Source of the DNA: UBA11986 sp031402435
GTDB lineage: Bacteria; Bacteroidota; Ignavibacteria; UBA10030; UBA6906
Assembly (NCBI GenBank): GCA_031402435.1
Contig: JANNSJ010000015.1
Span: 1-64,000, forward strand
Direction: 5' to 3'
Length of the DNA stretch: 64,000 nt
Made by a program: the position numbers and the translations under genes. Every line of letters starts with the position of its first letter. Positions within the stretch are counted from its first letter, which is position 1. Below are positions 26,843 through 35,435 of the stretch, in pieces. The notes beneath the pieces were generated by a model. The model was not told the origin of the DNA, did not search any database, and was given only the letters and a program-made list of their open reading frames with translations.

Positions 26843-28894
26843 ATGAAACAAGTACTACTTGTTGCGATAGGAGCATTCTTGTTTGCAGGCACACTTCCCT
26901 CAGAGGGATATGCCCAAACAAGAAATGTTACCTTCATCGTGAACTCGGCGACGGTGCCAGACACCGTATACCCGGGTTACACTATGCAGGTGCGGGGGAG
27001 CAAACCCCCATTGACATGGGGGAATGATACCGGTGGTCAACTCGTCAGCATCGGCGGCGACTACTGGTCAAAGACACTTGCGTTCAATGTCGGTGACACT
27101 TTGAGATTTAAACTCTTTGCCGGCACCGACGGATGGGAGCAGAATCTTACTCCGGAACCTGCCGCTCTTGGCGGTGGCGATCGAGCATATATCATTGCCA
27201 ACAGGGACACGGTTCTGCCGGTCCAGTTTTTCAACAACGGGGCCAGCGGCCGGCCGCAATATTTCCGACCATGGACGACCGTTCCCGATTCGTTTATCAA
27301 TGTCTATTTCCGTGTCAACATGCAGGGCGCAGACCAGGCAAGTCGATTTGGATATGCTGATTCGGTTCTTGGGGACTCAGTGGGCGTACGCGGTGGTGGG
27401 CCAGGCCCCGATCTGAATTGGTCGCCAACATTCTACCTTACCAAGGAGCAGCCTGCAAGCAACGGCGGGTTCAGCTATGCGGCAAAGTGGTTCAAGTCCG
27501 GCCGGTTGCGCATTCGAAAGAACGCTGTCAACGAAGGTGATGCAATTGACTACAAATATCTTATTGGCTTTGATTGGGGGCGTGATGAGTTGCAGGGACA
27601 GCCGAATCGCAACTTCCGGATCCCGATAGGCAAGAAAGACACCACGATTACTTGGAAGTGGTTTGATAACATCAGGCCGAGCGGGCGTATCAACTCGGAT
27701 GTCGTGGTCGTTACGTATCTGACGGATCTGTCGAGAGCGATTTCCTCGGGTGGCTTCATTATTGGGGATACCATCGAGGTTGAAGCGGGACACTTCGGGA
27801 CAGTGGCCGGGGCCTTGAGGGTAAAACAAATGGCCAGACAAGGGCTCTCGACGCTGTACCGAGCAGTTGATACGATTACCACAGCGAGAGGATTCCTTCT
27901 TGACTACCAGTACTACGTCAACAAGAATGGCGTGCGTACTCGTGAAAACTACTATAACTATACATACGCCGGAGATATTCAGGCCGAAGCCGAGCGAAGG
28001 CAAATCATCGTGCCAGCGGCCGGGGCAATGTCGGTTCCTGATACCGCAGTCAGCGGAACTCAACCACGACGACGTCCTGACTTCGCGAATTCAAGACGGT
28101 TGTTGCGCAACGTGACTGTGAAATGGGAAGTAGATATGCGGCCTGCGTATTACCAGATCCTTATCGGTCACGACACATTGTTCGATATACAGGGAACCTA
28201 TAGTATTACCACGCCCGGTCAAGTGTTCCAATACGGTGCGTACATTAATGGTCCCGCGACAGGAACGTGGCAAACATGGGGCAGCACGCTTGAGACTGAC
28301 ACAACTCGTAAGATGTGGGACGATGGAACCCATGGCGACCGAATCTCGAATGACTCGATTTACACCAGAATCATTCTGGCATCACCGGATAGCCTCAACA
28401 TTGGTTCGAAGTTCCAGGTTGGTCAGGTCTTCAAGTTTGGAATCCGTGGCGGAGATAACGAAGGCGGCCGCGGTGGTTTTGGAAACAATCATACCGAGAA
28501 CATCGTTGATGCCACGAATTCGTATACGCTCGCTTCCCAGTGGGGCAGCATCAATCCTTCATTCTATAACCGGTGGAATTTCGACACCCGTACGCCAATC
28601 ACGGCCGTGAGGGAAACTCCCGGTACGCCGGTTGCGTTTGAACTGTCACAGAACTATCCAAATCCATTCAACCCGACGACGAACATCAGCTACTCTGTTC
28701 CAACACAGTCGTTCGTTTCGTTGAAGGTCTACAACGTCATCGGCCAGGAGGTTGTAACTCTGGTCAATGAAGTGCAACGAGCCGCAAACTATGTTGCAAC
28801 GTTCGATGCCAAGCGGCTTGCCAGCGGAGTGTACTTCTACAAACTTCAGGCAGGTAACTTTGTTTCCACAAAGAAACTGCTGTTGCTGAAGTAA
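26843..28894 (+). CDS. Type IX secretion cargo with possible carbohydrate-binding modules and C-terminal sorting domain
   Basis: The ATG at 26843 follows GGAGG by five bases and gives 683 residues with a signal peptide ending at EGYAQ. The C-terminal 85 residues are a textbook type A sorting domain: NYPNPFNPTTNISYSVP, then LKVYNVIGQEV, LASGVYFYKLQAG and a terminal KKLLLLK. The N-terminal half contains at least two modules with a shared plan (an extended strand, a W-rich turn, 'GDTLRFKLFAG...GWEQN' and 'GDAIDYKYLIG...GRDELQGQPNRNF'). This resembles the starch-binding CBM20-like fold, but no single diagnostic residue proves it. A third such segment lies near 'DIQGTYSITTPGQVFQYG'. It closes the run from the TonB receptor. 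A surface glucan-binding role is inferred. Confidence 0.85.
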   Translation: MKQVLLVAIGAFLFAGTLPSEGYAQTRNVTFIVNSATVPDTVYPGYTMQVRGSKPPLTWGNDTGGQLVSIGGDYWSKTLAFNVGDTLRFKLFAGTDGWEQNLTPEPAALGGGDRAYIIANRDTVLPVQFFNNGASGRPQYFRPWTTVPDSFINVYFRVNMQGADQASRFGYADSVLGDSVGVRGGGPGPDLNWSPTFYLTKEQPASNGGFSYAAKWFKSGRLRIRKNAVNEGDAIDYKYLIGFDWGRDELQGQPNRNFRIPIGKKDTTITWKWFDNIRPSGRINSDVVVVTYLTDLSRAISSGGFIIGDTIEVEAGHFGTVAGALRVKQMARQGLSTLYRAVDTITTARGFLLDYQYYVNKNGVRTRENYYNYTYAGDIQAEAERRQIIVPAAGAMSVPDTAVSGTQPRRRPDFANSRRLLRNVTVKWEVDMRPAYYQILIGHDTLFDIQGTYSITTPGQVFQYGAYINGPATGTWQTWGSTLETDTTRKMWDDGTHGDRISNDSIYTRIILASPDSLNIGSKFQVGQVFKFGIRGGDNEGGRGGFGNNHTENIVDATNSYTLASQWGSINPSFYNRWNFDTRTPITAVRETPGTPVAFELSQNYPNPFNPTTNISYSVPTQSFVSLKVYNVIGQEVVTLVNEVQRAANYVATFDAKRLASGVYFYKLQAGNFVSTKKLLLLK

Positions 28895-28943
28895 TACAAG
28901 CCTTCCGTCATGCGGGAGGCAAATGAAATACATCCTATCAGGC

Positions 28944-28969
28944 CAAGGCGAGGAGAAATTCTCGCCTTG
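28944..28969 (+). terminator. Terminator after the sorting-domain gene
   Basis: CAAGGCGAG (28944-28952) and CTCGCCTTG (28961-28969) form a perfect 9-base-pair stem with an 8-base loop, followed by ACTTGTTTGT. It closes the presumed receptor/PorV/cargo operon. Confidence 0.7.
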
Positions 28970-29001
28970 ACTTGTTTGTAAACGTCTCATACTTTGTATT
29001 C

Positions 29002-30867
29002 ATGAGCAAATCGAAACCATCAAATAGCAGAAACAGGCGTGCAGTTACTGCACTGATTGTCCTTCCGTTATTGATCGGCGTGTGGCATTCAACCAACGCC
29101 CAGTCTCATGGTGGCCTTGACACGTATGTGGGCAAAGCGGGAGACGTATTTATTTCGGAGCAGGAATTTATTCAGCGATTTGAAATGCTCCCGTCACTGT
29201 ACCGGCACCGCACTTCGCATCTTGACGGAGCCAAACTTGAATTGCTGTATTCCATCATTGCAGAGAAGCTGCTGGCTCAGGAGGCTCTCGCAAGAAGGTT
29301 CGATCAGGATTCCATTGTTCAACTGGCATTTACCGAGGTGAGGCGCCTGCTCGCACGCGATGAGTTGTACCGGCAGGAAGTAAGCAATAAAGTTTACATC
29401 ACTCCCGCTGAAATCACGAAGGAGATGGCACGCGCTCAGTTACAGGTGCTTGTAGCATTCATCTTCTTTGATCGTGAAGATGACGCGAGATTTGTTCGGG
29501 AGCGAATGAAGAATGTGAGTGACTTCGATTTGCTGCAGATTGATTCATCGATGGGAGCGATGAGAGATACTGCGACGGTGATCTGGAGCGATGCTGACCC
29601 GGATATTGAAGCGGCGGCGTACAAGCTTAAGCAGGGAGAGATCTCCCCGGTTGTTGAAGCCGGACAAGGTTTCTACATTCTCAAACGTCTCAACGCAACC
29701 CCGAGCGGATTGTATGCATCGATGCAGCCGAATATCTTACGGGAACGAGTGACAACAAAAATCAGAACAAGGAAAGAGCAGTCCCGCGCTGCCGTATTTG
29801 TCGACGAAGTTCTCAACGATAAAACCGGACGGTCACTGTCGGGACCCTTCAAGCTTCTAGGGAAATCAATGGCGGATGTGTTTCAGGGACACATGCGCGA
29901 TTCTCTCATTACGTTGACACATGACCTGGCGAACGAGCTCAAAGGGCGGATCGGGCAAGCGGTTGCGGATATACTTGTCGAAGTTGGAGATACCCGTTGG
30001 ACGATCGATGAAATTATCGAAAGACTTCTTTCTAAACAGTTTTCCATTGCCGGAACAGATCTCCGTCGTTTACCGTCCAGACTGAATGCAGAAATCAAAT
30101 TGATGGTGCAACAGGAATTGCTCGGTCAGGAGGCGTTGAAGAGAGGGCTAGACAATGCCCAGGGCGTTCGGCAACAACTGGAGATGTGGCACAATGCCTA
30201 TCTTGCAGATATGATGAAAAGCTATGTGGGACGGAACGTCAAGATATCGGATGCAGAAGTGTATGCATATTTGAAGCTCAAAGATACGGCAAGCATCGTA
30301 CCGCGTGTGCAGATAAGGGAATTGCGGACGGGTTCCATTTCGGAAATGAATGAGGCTCTCTCCGATCTTGAGGGAGGCATGTCATTGAAGCAGACAATTC
30401 AAAGATGGTCAAACGATACTCTTGTGAGGACGAACGAGGGAGTATCTGATTTGTTCCCGATTACTGATCGATCGCCTATAGGAGAAATTGCTTCGCAGAT
30501 GGAGATCGGGCAGCGATACGGTCCGGTTCAAGTACCTCAAGGAGTTCTCTATTTCGAGCTCCTGGCCCGGCAACCGGTTGCTGGACAACCGACGGATACC
30601 ACGCTTGAAGAACGGAAAACTTCTGCGAGAGAAGACTTGCTGCGAATGAAGCAGAAGAGAACCCTCGATCTCTTTCTTGCTCAGATCGGGCAGGAGCGTG
30701 GGTTTATGGTGTTTGAAGATCGATTGAAGAAGGTTGAGGCCTCACCTATTCCGATGATGACGTTTCGATTGCTCGGGTTTGGCGGACGCATGTTTGCCGT
30801 TCCGTTCGTTCAGAAGCAGCTTGATTGGCTGGGTATTGATCCTCCCCAAGAAAAGATACTGCCATAA
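29002..30867 (+). CDS. SurA/PpiC-like periplasmic peptidyl-prolyl isomerase
   Basis: The start at 29002 gives 621 residues with a short charged N-terminus and a hydrophobic export signal (TALIVLPLLIGVWHSTNAQ). A SurA-type N-terminal helical domain (VGKAGDVFISEQEFIQRF, then LYSIIAEKLLAQEALAR) is followed by a parvulin-like segment at about 140-235. There, the sequence DADPDIEAAAYKLKQGEISPVVEAGQGFYILKRL has the usual end of a PpiC domain. A second, more diverged parvulin-like segment lies near residues 440-540 (IGEIASQMEIGQRYGPVQVPQGVLYFELL). It should act as a chaperone for outer-membrane or secreted proteins. It is 27 bases upstream of an SGNH/TPR gene and probably co-transcribed. The chaperone role is established for the family; the client is unknown. 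Confidence 0.8.
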   Translation: MSKSKPSNSRNRRAVTALIVLPLLIGVWHSTNAQSHGGLDTYVGKAGDVFISEQEFIQRFEMLPSLYRHRTSHLDGAKLELLYSIIAEKLLAQEALARRFDQDSIVQLAFTEVRRLLARDELYRQEVSNKVYITPAEITKEMARAQLQVLVAFIFFDREDDARFVRERMKNVSDFDLLQIDSSMGAMRDTATVIWSDADPDIEAAAYKLKQGEISPVVEAGQGFYILKRLNATPSGLYASMQPNILRERVTTKIRTRKEQSRAAVFVDEVLNDKTGRSLSGPFKLLGKSMADVFQGHMRDSLITLTHDLANELKGRIGQAVADILVEVGDTRWTIDEIIERLLSKQFSIAGTDLRRLPSRLNAEIKLMVQQELLGQEALKRGLDNAQGVRQQLEMWHNAYLADMMKSYVGRNVKISDAEVYAYLKLKDTASIVPRVQIRELRTGSISEMNEALSDLEGGMSLKQTIQRWSNDTLVRTNEGVSDLFPITDRSPIGEIASQMEIGQRYGPVQVPQGVLYFELLARQPVAGQPTDTTLEERKTSAREDLLRMKQKRTLDLFLAQIGQERGFMVFEDRLKKVEASPIPMMTFRLLGFGGRMFAVPFVQKQLDWLGIDPPQEKILP

Positions 30868-30894
30868 CTTTTCGATTCGACTGGTTTACGACCG

Positions 30895-32844
30895 ATGCCT
30901 TCTCGAAGAAAAAAAATCTTTCTTGCACTCCTCCCGTACATCATCATCCTGCTGCTTCTTGTAACGGTTGAGTGCGTGCTTCGGTATTTCGCCCCTTCAT
31001 TGGATAACCCGCTCGTCAATGAAGTGACATACGACGGTATCGAATGGTACCAAATCAATCGCTCGTATCTGAAAAAGTATTTCCCTGCCGATACGCCTCT
31101 CATTCCCGAATTCAAAACTTCCCTTTTCAAGAAGCATAAGGGGGCAAACACGCTCCGGATATTCTGTCTGGGTGAGTCGTCAATGTTCGGTACACCGTAT
31201 CAAATGACGTGCAATATTCCGGGCATTGTGCGGAAGCAACTCCGACATCTCCATCCCGAAAAAGAAATTGAAGTTGTGAACTGGGGAGCTTCTGCGATCA
31301 ACACGAATGTTATTGCTGACCTCTCGGCGGAGCTCGTCCGCTTTCAGCCCGATCTCGTGCTTGTCTACACCGGGCACAATGAGTTCTACGGCCCTGATGG
31401 GGTCGGGGCGTCATTCATTGGAAAGTATCTTCCTTTCACTATTCCTCTGAAGTATTATCTTCGGGATCTTCGCCTCGTTACGGTGATATACAATGCTCTC
31501 TTCAAAGAGAGCACAGACAAGGTTCCTGCGAATCTTAACCTTATGGAGCAAGTGTTTCAGGGAAACGCCGTCCGCTTGAATTCCGAAGCAGCCGAACGTG
31601 TGTTCAGACTCTACACATTAAATCTGAAGACTATCGTTGAGACCTTCAAGGCGTCCGGAGTTCCGATTATCGTTAGTGATGTAAGTTCGAATCTAACATT
31701 TCAACCTTTCATTGCAGATCCGCTTTCGGGTGGGCAGCGATGGCTTTCCAGAGGCACATCCGCATATATGGCTGGTAGATATCAGGAGGCTTTAGATACT
31801 CTGCAGCGCGTTCAGGCTCTTGATTCGACGAATGCCGCCGTGAATTTCTGGCTGGGAAAATCGGAACTGGCCCTGGGTCAATTCCATGAGGCAAGGCGTC
31901 ACATGGTGCAGGCGAGAGACAATGATCTTCTGAAGTTTCGCGCTCCTTCACGGATCAATCACATCACAAGACAGGTAGCGCTCGAAGAGAGCGTTCCATT
32001 TGTTTCTTCAGATTCGCTCTTCTCGTCACTCAGCAACACGGGAATTGCCGGTGACGACCTGTTCTGGGAGCACTTGCATCCCACGGCTCTTGGGTACTAT
32101 TCCATTGCAACATTGTTTGTTCAAGAGATAGTGAGATTAAACGTGCTCAAGAGTGAACGATCAGGTACATCCCACAGTCGACTCCTCCCGTTTGATACCG
32201 ATAGTCTGAGCATCTGCTGGCTCGATGAGGCGTATGGTGATCTGTCCGTTCAGCATCTCACAGGAAGGTGGCCTTTTGCAGGCTACCACAGGGTGCCGAA
32301 AGTGTTTGACTCTGGCGACGCGTCAATGCGGCAAATTGCAGTTGAGGCATACTCGCGGAAGGTCAACTGGGATGAGGCATGCTACAAACTTGCCGCATAT
32401 TGCTGGCAGCAGCAAAGAACCGGTGAGGCACGAACTATCTACGAAGCAATGCTCGAAGAATACCCATACAGCTTCTACACTCACTATCTGTTTGGCAGTC
32501 TGCTGAATCAACAAGGCGATGTACCGTCTGCGCTTATGCACTATCGAAAATCCATCGAGTTGAACTCACGTTTCCCGAATTCGCGTCTGGACGTCGGGCT
32601 GATGCAGATTAACAGGGGAGATTTCGAAGGAGCGCTCAAGGATTTGTCCGCGGCGCTTGATGCTGCAACGAGTCAAACATCTCCGCAACTGAAGGCGAAC
32701 ATCCACTATGGACTCTCTGCGGTGTATGCCAACAAGGGTGAATTTGCCAGAGCTTTGGAGCAGGCGGATGCTGCGTTGAGATTCCAGCCAGGATACAGAG
32801 ATGCCATGGCTTTACGTGAACGCATTGTTCGCCAACAACAGTAA
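30895..32844 (+). CDS. SGNH-hydrolase-like membrane-anchored protein with C-terminal TPRs (copy 1)
   Basis: The 649-residue protein has an N-terminal membrane helix (about 10-30) and a catalytic-type SGNH domain. Block I is GESSMFG with Ser95, block II NWGASAINTN, block III YTGHNEFYG, and block V EHLHP with His395 (Glu392 takes the place of the usual Asp). The C-terminal 180 residues are TPR-like repeats (RTGEARTIYEAMLEEYPYSFYTH, ALMHYRKSIELNSRFPNSRLD, and ALEQADAALRFQPGYRDA). Such proteins are predicted esterases or acyltransferases acting on cell-surface glycans or lipids; the substrate is unknown. The next gene is a paralogue on the opposite strand, with its stop only three bases away. Confidence 0.8.
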   Translation: MPSRRKKIFLALLPYIIILLLLVTVECVLRYFAPSLDNPLVNEVTYDGIEWYQINRSYLKKYFPADTPLIPEFKTSLFKKHKGANTLRIFCLGESSMFGTPYQMTCNIPGIVRKQLRHLHPEKEIEVVNWGASAINTNVIADLSAELVRFQPDLVLVYTGHNEFYGPDGVGASFIGKYLPFTIPLKYYLRDLRLVTVIYNALFKESTDKVPANLNLMEQVFQGNAVRLNSEAAERVFRLYTLNLKTIVETFKASGVPIIVSDVSSNLTFQPFIADPLSGGQRWLSRGTSAYMAGRYQEALDTLQRVQALDSTNAAVNFWLGKSELALGQFHEARRHMVQARDNDLLKFRAPSRINHITRQVALEESVPFVSSDSLFSSLSNTGIAGDDLFWEHLHPTALGYYSIATLFVQEIVRLNVLKSERSGTSHSRLLPFDTDSLSICWLDEAYGDLSVQHLTGRWPFAGYHRVPKVFDSGDASMRQIAVEAYSRKVNWDEACYKLAAYCWQQQRTGEARTIYEAMLEEYPYSFYTHYLFGSLLNQQGDVPSALMHYRKSIELNSRFPNSRLDVGLMQINRGDFEGALKDLSAALDAATSQTSPQLKANIHYGLSAVYANKGEFARALEQADAALRFQPGYRDAMALRERIVRQQQ

Positions 32845-32846
32845 GA

Positions 32847-34862
32847 TTAATGTGTGGAGGATTTGAGCTCGCTCAACAACTTGACCGCAGGCTGATAATC
32901 CGGTTTGATGTTCAGGACCTGGAGCAGTTGATTTGTTGCTCGGTCAGCCATATTGGCGCGGGCGTAAGCGAGTGCCAACAAATAGCCATTGTCCACACGC
33001 TCAGGGGGAGTTTGCTCGAACGTGAAGGTCTTTTCGTAGAACCCGGCAGCTTCTTTTGGCTGATTCCGGTTTAGGTAAATGTCACCGAGTGCTCGATAGG
33101 CAAGGATAGTTTTCTCGACGTTGAGCGACGCCAGCAATTGGAGGCGTGTTGCTTCATAGTCCTTCTGTTGCAGGTAGAGTTCGGCCAGTTTCAAATGGAT
33201 ATCGACACTTACCGGAATCATGTTTATCAATGTCCGATATTCTTTGATGGCGTTGCTGATTTCACCCCGCGAAAAGTAATAGTCAGCAGCTTCCATGTGT
33301 GCCTGCTTCCACGTCCAGCGTGCACGCGTCACCTGCTCGGCAATATGCCCGAGCGTATCGTTTGCCGCGACCGCTTCAACAATGGGAGTCTGTGCTTGAA
33401 AGGGCCAGCCTGATGTCAGGATATCAGTGCGCCGCCTCGCGATAATCTCATCGATCTCGGTAAGGTGACGATCATCCCAGAGCACATCCTCGTTGAGAGT
33501 GTCGCGGGTTTCCCACTCACTGGACGAGGCAATGCGCTGGTGTTCCCTCAAGGTATGTACGTACTCCTTTGCCATCAGGAAGTATCCGCGAGAATTCGGA
33601 TGCAAGTGTTCCACAATCAGTTCGTTGCCGATAATGCCGCCGGGTGATCGTTCCTGGAATCGGTGTTCCATGTCGACAAACATGATGCTTTGGTTGTTGC
33701 ATGATTGTTGTATTGTAAGGTTGAAGTCGGTGCTTGTACGAAATCTCAGCCGGTCATAGTCGCGAGCCTTGATGTACTCAGTGCGTGCTTCATCGTTACG
33801 GCCAAGCGATTCAAGGCACTGTGCCGCCCGATAGTGGGCATTGGCGTGGAGCGAATCAATCGCTATGGCTGAGCGAAACCCCTGCAGAGCAGAGTCGGGA
33901 GATCCGTTCGCCTGTTGCTTCGATGCCTTGTCAAAGGTGGCAGCAAAGGCCAGTTTCTGTTCAGCGTCCATATTATCCGGATCATCAGAGATGAAGGGAG
34001 GCTGACCACGCAAGTTCGAAACCTGAGAGGAAAGGATGAGTGGAATGTTGTGCTGTATGCAGAGCGAGGTAAGGTCTTCAAGATTTGCCTTAAAGACTTC
34101 AATGCCATCATAATAGAGCTTGCTTCCATACGTGATGTATTGGCCACGGGCAAGCTTCTCCATCATTGTGCCACCAGCGTCCGGAGCTGATGCCCCTCGA
34201 AACATGATTGCGATCTCTTGATACACATCGCGCAGGAGGAGGAATGTGCGGCAGTGGACCAGTTTCAGATATGCAAGCGTGAGCCAACGGGCTCGCGCAA
34301 ACGATTCGTTTGAAGCGACCCCGAGTGCACCGTAGAACTCATTATGGCCATCATAGACAATGAAGAGGTCAGGTTCGTAATCAATAAGATCTTCCGCCAT
34401 ATCCAGAACAGTGAAGCTGTTGGTTGCTGTCATCCCGACGTTAATGATCTCAAACTGCTTTTCGGGGAATATTGCCTTGAGGCGGTCGCGCAAGAATGTT
34501 GAGAACGCCCCATTATACCAGTAGGGATAGCCCACAGTAGTGGATCCACCCAAACAAAAGATTCTATAGGTGCCAGCAGGCTTTGTTGCAAGAAACACAT
34601 CGGGAGAGGTAGTGGGATTGAACAGGAATCGCGAGAAATACCTGGCTTTTACTTCATTGTTTTGAATGTAAACAGCTTTGCCGCCAGCGGTTTCTTTGGT
34701 GAACAGTGAAAGGTTCGGGCCGTAGTGAAACGCTCTCAGTCCTACTTCCAACACAACGAAAAGGATAACAGGGAAACTGATTGTGATGAGAAGGAAGGCA
34801 CGACGTTTTGCAGGAGTGAGTGCGATGTCCTTTTCTTTTGCCTTGTGTTGAAGGGATTTCAC
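32847..34862 (-). CDS. SGNH-hydrolase-like membrane-anchored protein with C-terminal TPRs (copy 2)
   Basis: This is a 671-residue paralogue of the gene at 30895, on the opposite strand and convergent with it. It has the same order: membrane helix (about 20-43), block I LGGSTTVG with Ser107, block II GMTATNSF, block III YDGHNEFYG, block V VEHLHP with His421, then four or more TPR-like units ending near the C-terminus. A further TPR-like unit lies inside the hydrolase part (SALQGFRSAIAIDSLHANAHY, matching copy 1's QEALDTLQRVQALDST). Sequence differs widely between the copies, so the duplication is old. It has its own promoter region between 34863 and 35430. A role in envelope or exopolysaccharide acylation is a guess from the family. 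Confidence 0.8.
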   Translation of the reverse strand: MKSLQHKAKEKDIALTPAKRRAFLLITISFPVILFVVLEVGLRAFHYGPNLSLFTKETAGGKAVYIQNNEVKARYFSRFLFNPTTSPDVFLATKPAGTYRIFCLGGSTTVGYPYWYNGAFSTFLRDRLKAIFPEKQFEIINVGMTATNSFTVLDMAEDLIDYEPDLFIVYDGHNEFYGALGVASNESFARARWLTLAYLKLVHCRTFLLLRDVYQEIAIMFRGASAPDAGGTMMEKLARGQYITYGSKLYYDGIEVFKANLEDLTSLCIQHNIPLILSSQVSNLRGQPPFISDDPDNMDAEQKLAFAATFDKASKQQANGSPDSALQGFRSAIAIDSLHANAHYRAAQCLESLGRNDEARTEYIKARDYDRLRFRTSTDFNLTIQQSCNNQSIMFVDMEHRFQERSPGGIIGNELIVEHLHPNSRGYFLMAKEYVHTLREHQRIASSSEWETRDTLNEDVLWDDRHLTEIDEIIARRRTDILTSGWPFQAQTPIVEAVAANDTLGHIAEQVTRARWTWKQAHMEAADYYFSRGEISNAIKEYRTLINMIPVSVDIHLKLAELYLQQKDYEATRLQLLASLNVEKTILAYRALGDIYLNRNQPKEAAGFYEKTFTFEQTPPERVDNGYLLALAYARANMADRATNQLLQVLNIKPDYQPAVKLLSELKSSTH

Positions 34863-34920
34863 GCTGAAATGTCGAGTGTGGGACTACTCGTTACAAGAGA
34901 GAATCTGATCTCAATATACG

Positions 34921-35420
34921 ATGTTTGAGAAAGACTTCAAACGGGTGGAAGGGTCTTGGATGAATGCTCCTTTGCTTTTTCCAGGTGGTTTCTTCTTGAT
35001 GATGGCATTCCGACGGCCATCGGCCACGCCGGTTCGGACTACTCTGCAGCAAGTCAGCATTTCGTCGACAGTTGACGACGAAACAAGCCTTGACCCCATC
35101 ATTGATGACCTGAAGCTTATCGCCGGCGTCGAGTTTTCACCCGGCAAGGCAATCTTTTGTGTTGTCAGGGACGGCTTGAGGAAATTCAGAGTACTTTGTC
35201 CCGGATATTCTCAACTCTTCAAGAGAATTCGGTTCCTGTCGGCATGGTCTCTCTTGGTGGATTGGAAATCACGGGACATTCGTTGTCGAAGCACATGTGC
35301 CAGAGTTGGCCAAGCATTGCACGACGATTTCTTTCCGAAAACATAATGCGGCGTTGTTTCCTTTCTCTCCACAAATCCCTATATTTGCAAGGGTTTACCC
35401 CATCACTCATTCGAAGCTGA
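34921..35420 (+). pseudogene. Possible decayed or frameshifted coding region
   Basis: The 573 bases between the SGNH gene and citrate synthase hold no intact gene that I can support. One frame is open from 34921 (readable as ...STVDDETSLDPIIDDLKLIAGVEFSP...), and after about 35157 another frame reads protein-like (STLSRIFSTLQENSVPVGMV, then LGGLEITGHSLSKHM). A single base change near 35157 would join them into a protein of about 150 residues. The region contains no motif I recognise. It could also be ordinary spacer with chance frames. The 3' end contains the citrate synthase promoter. Confidence 0.3.
35354..35387 (+). promoter_or_regulatory. Bacteroidota-type promoter of citrate synthase
   Basis: TATATTTG at 35380-35387 is an exact TAnnTTTG -7 element, with TTG at 35354-35356 (23-base spacing, at the upper limit). 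The start codon is 49 bases downstream. Confidence 0.6.
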
Positions 35421-35435
35421 TCTCAGGAGAATATC

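Noticed and set aside
27377..28063. A 228-codon open frame on the minus strand
   Set aside because: Antisense to the sorting-domain gene, without any recognisable feature.
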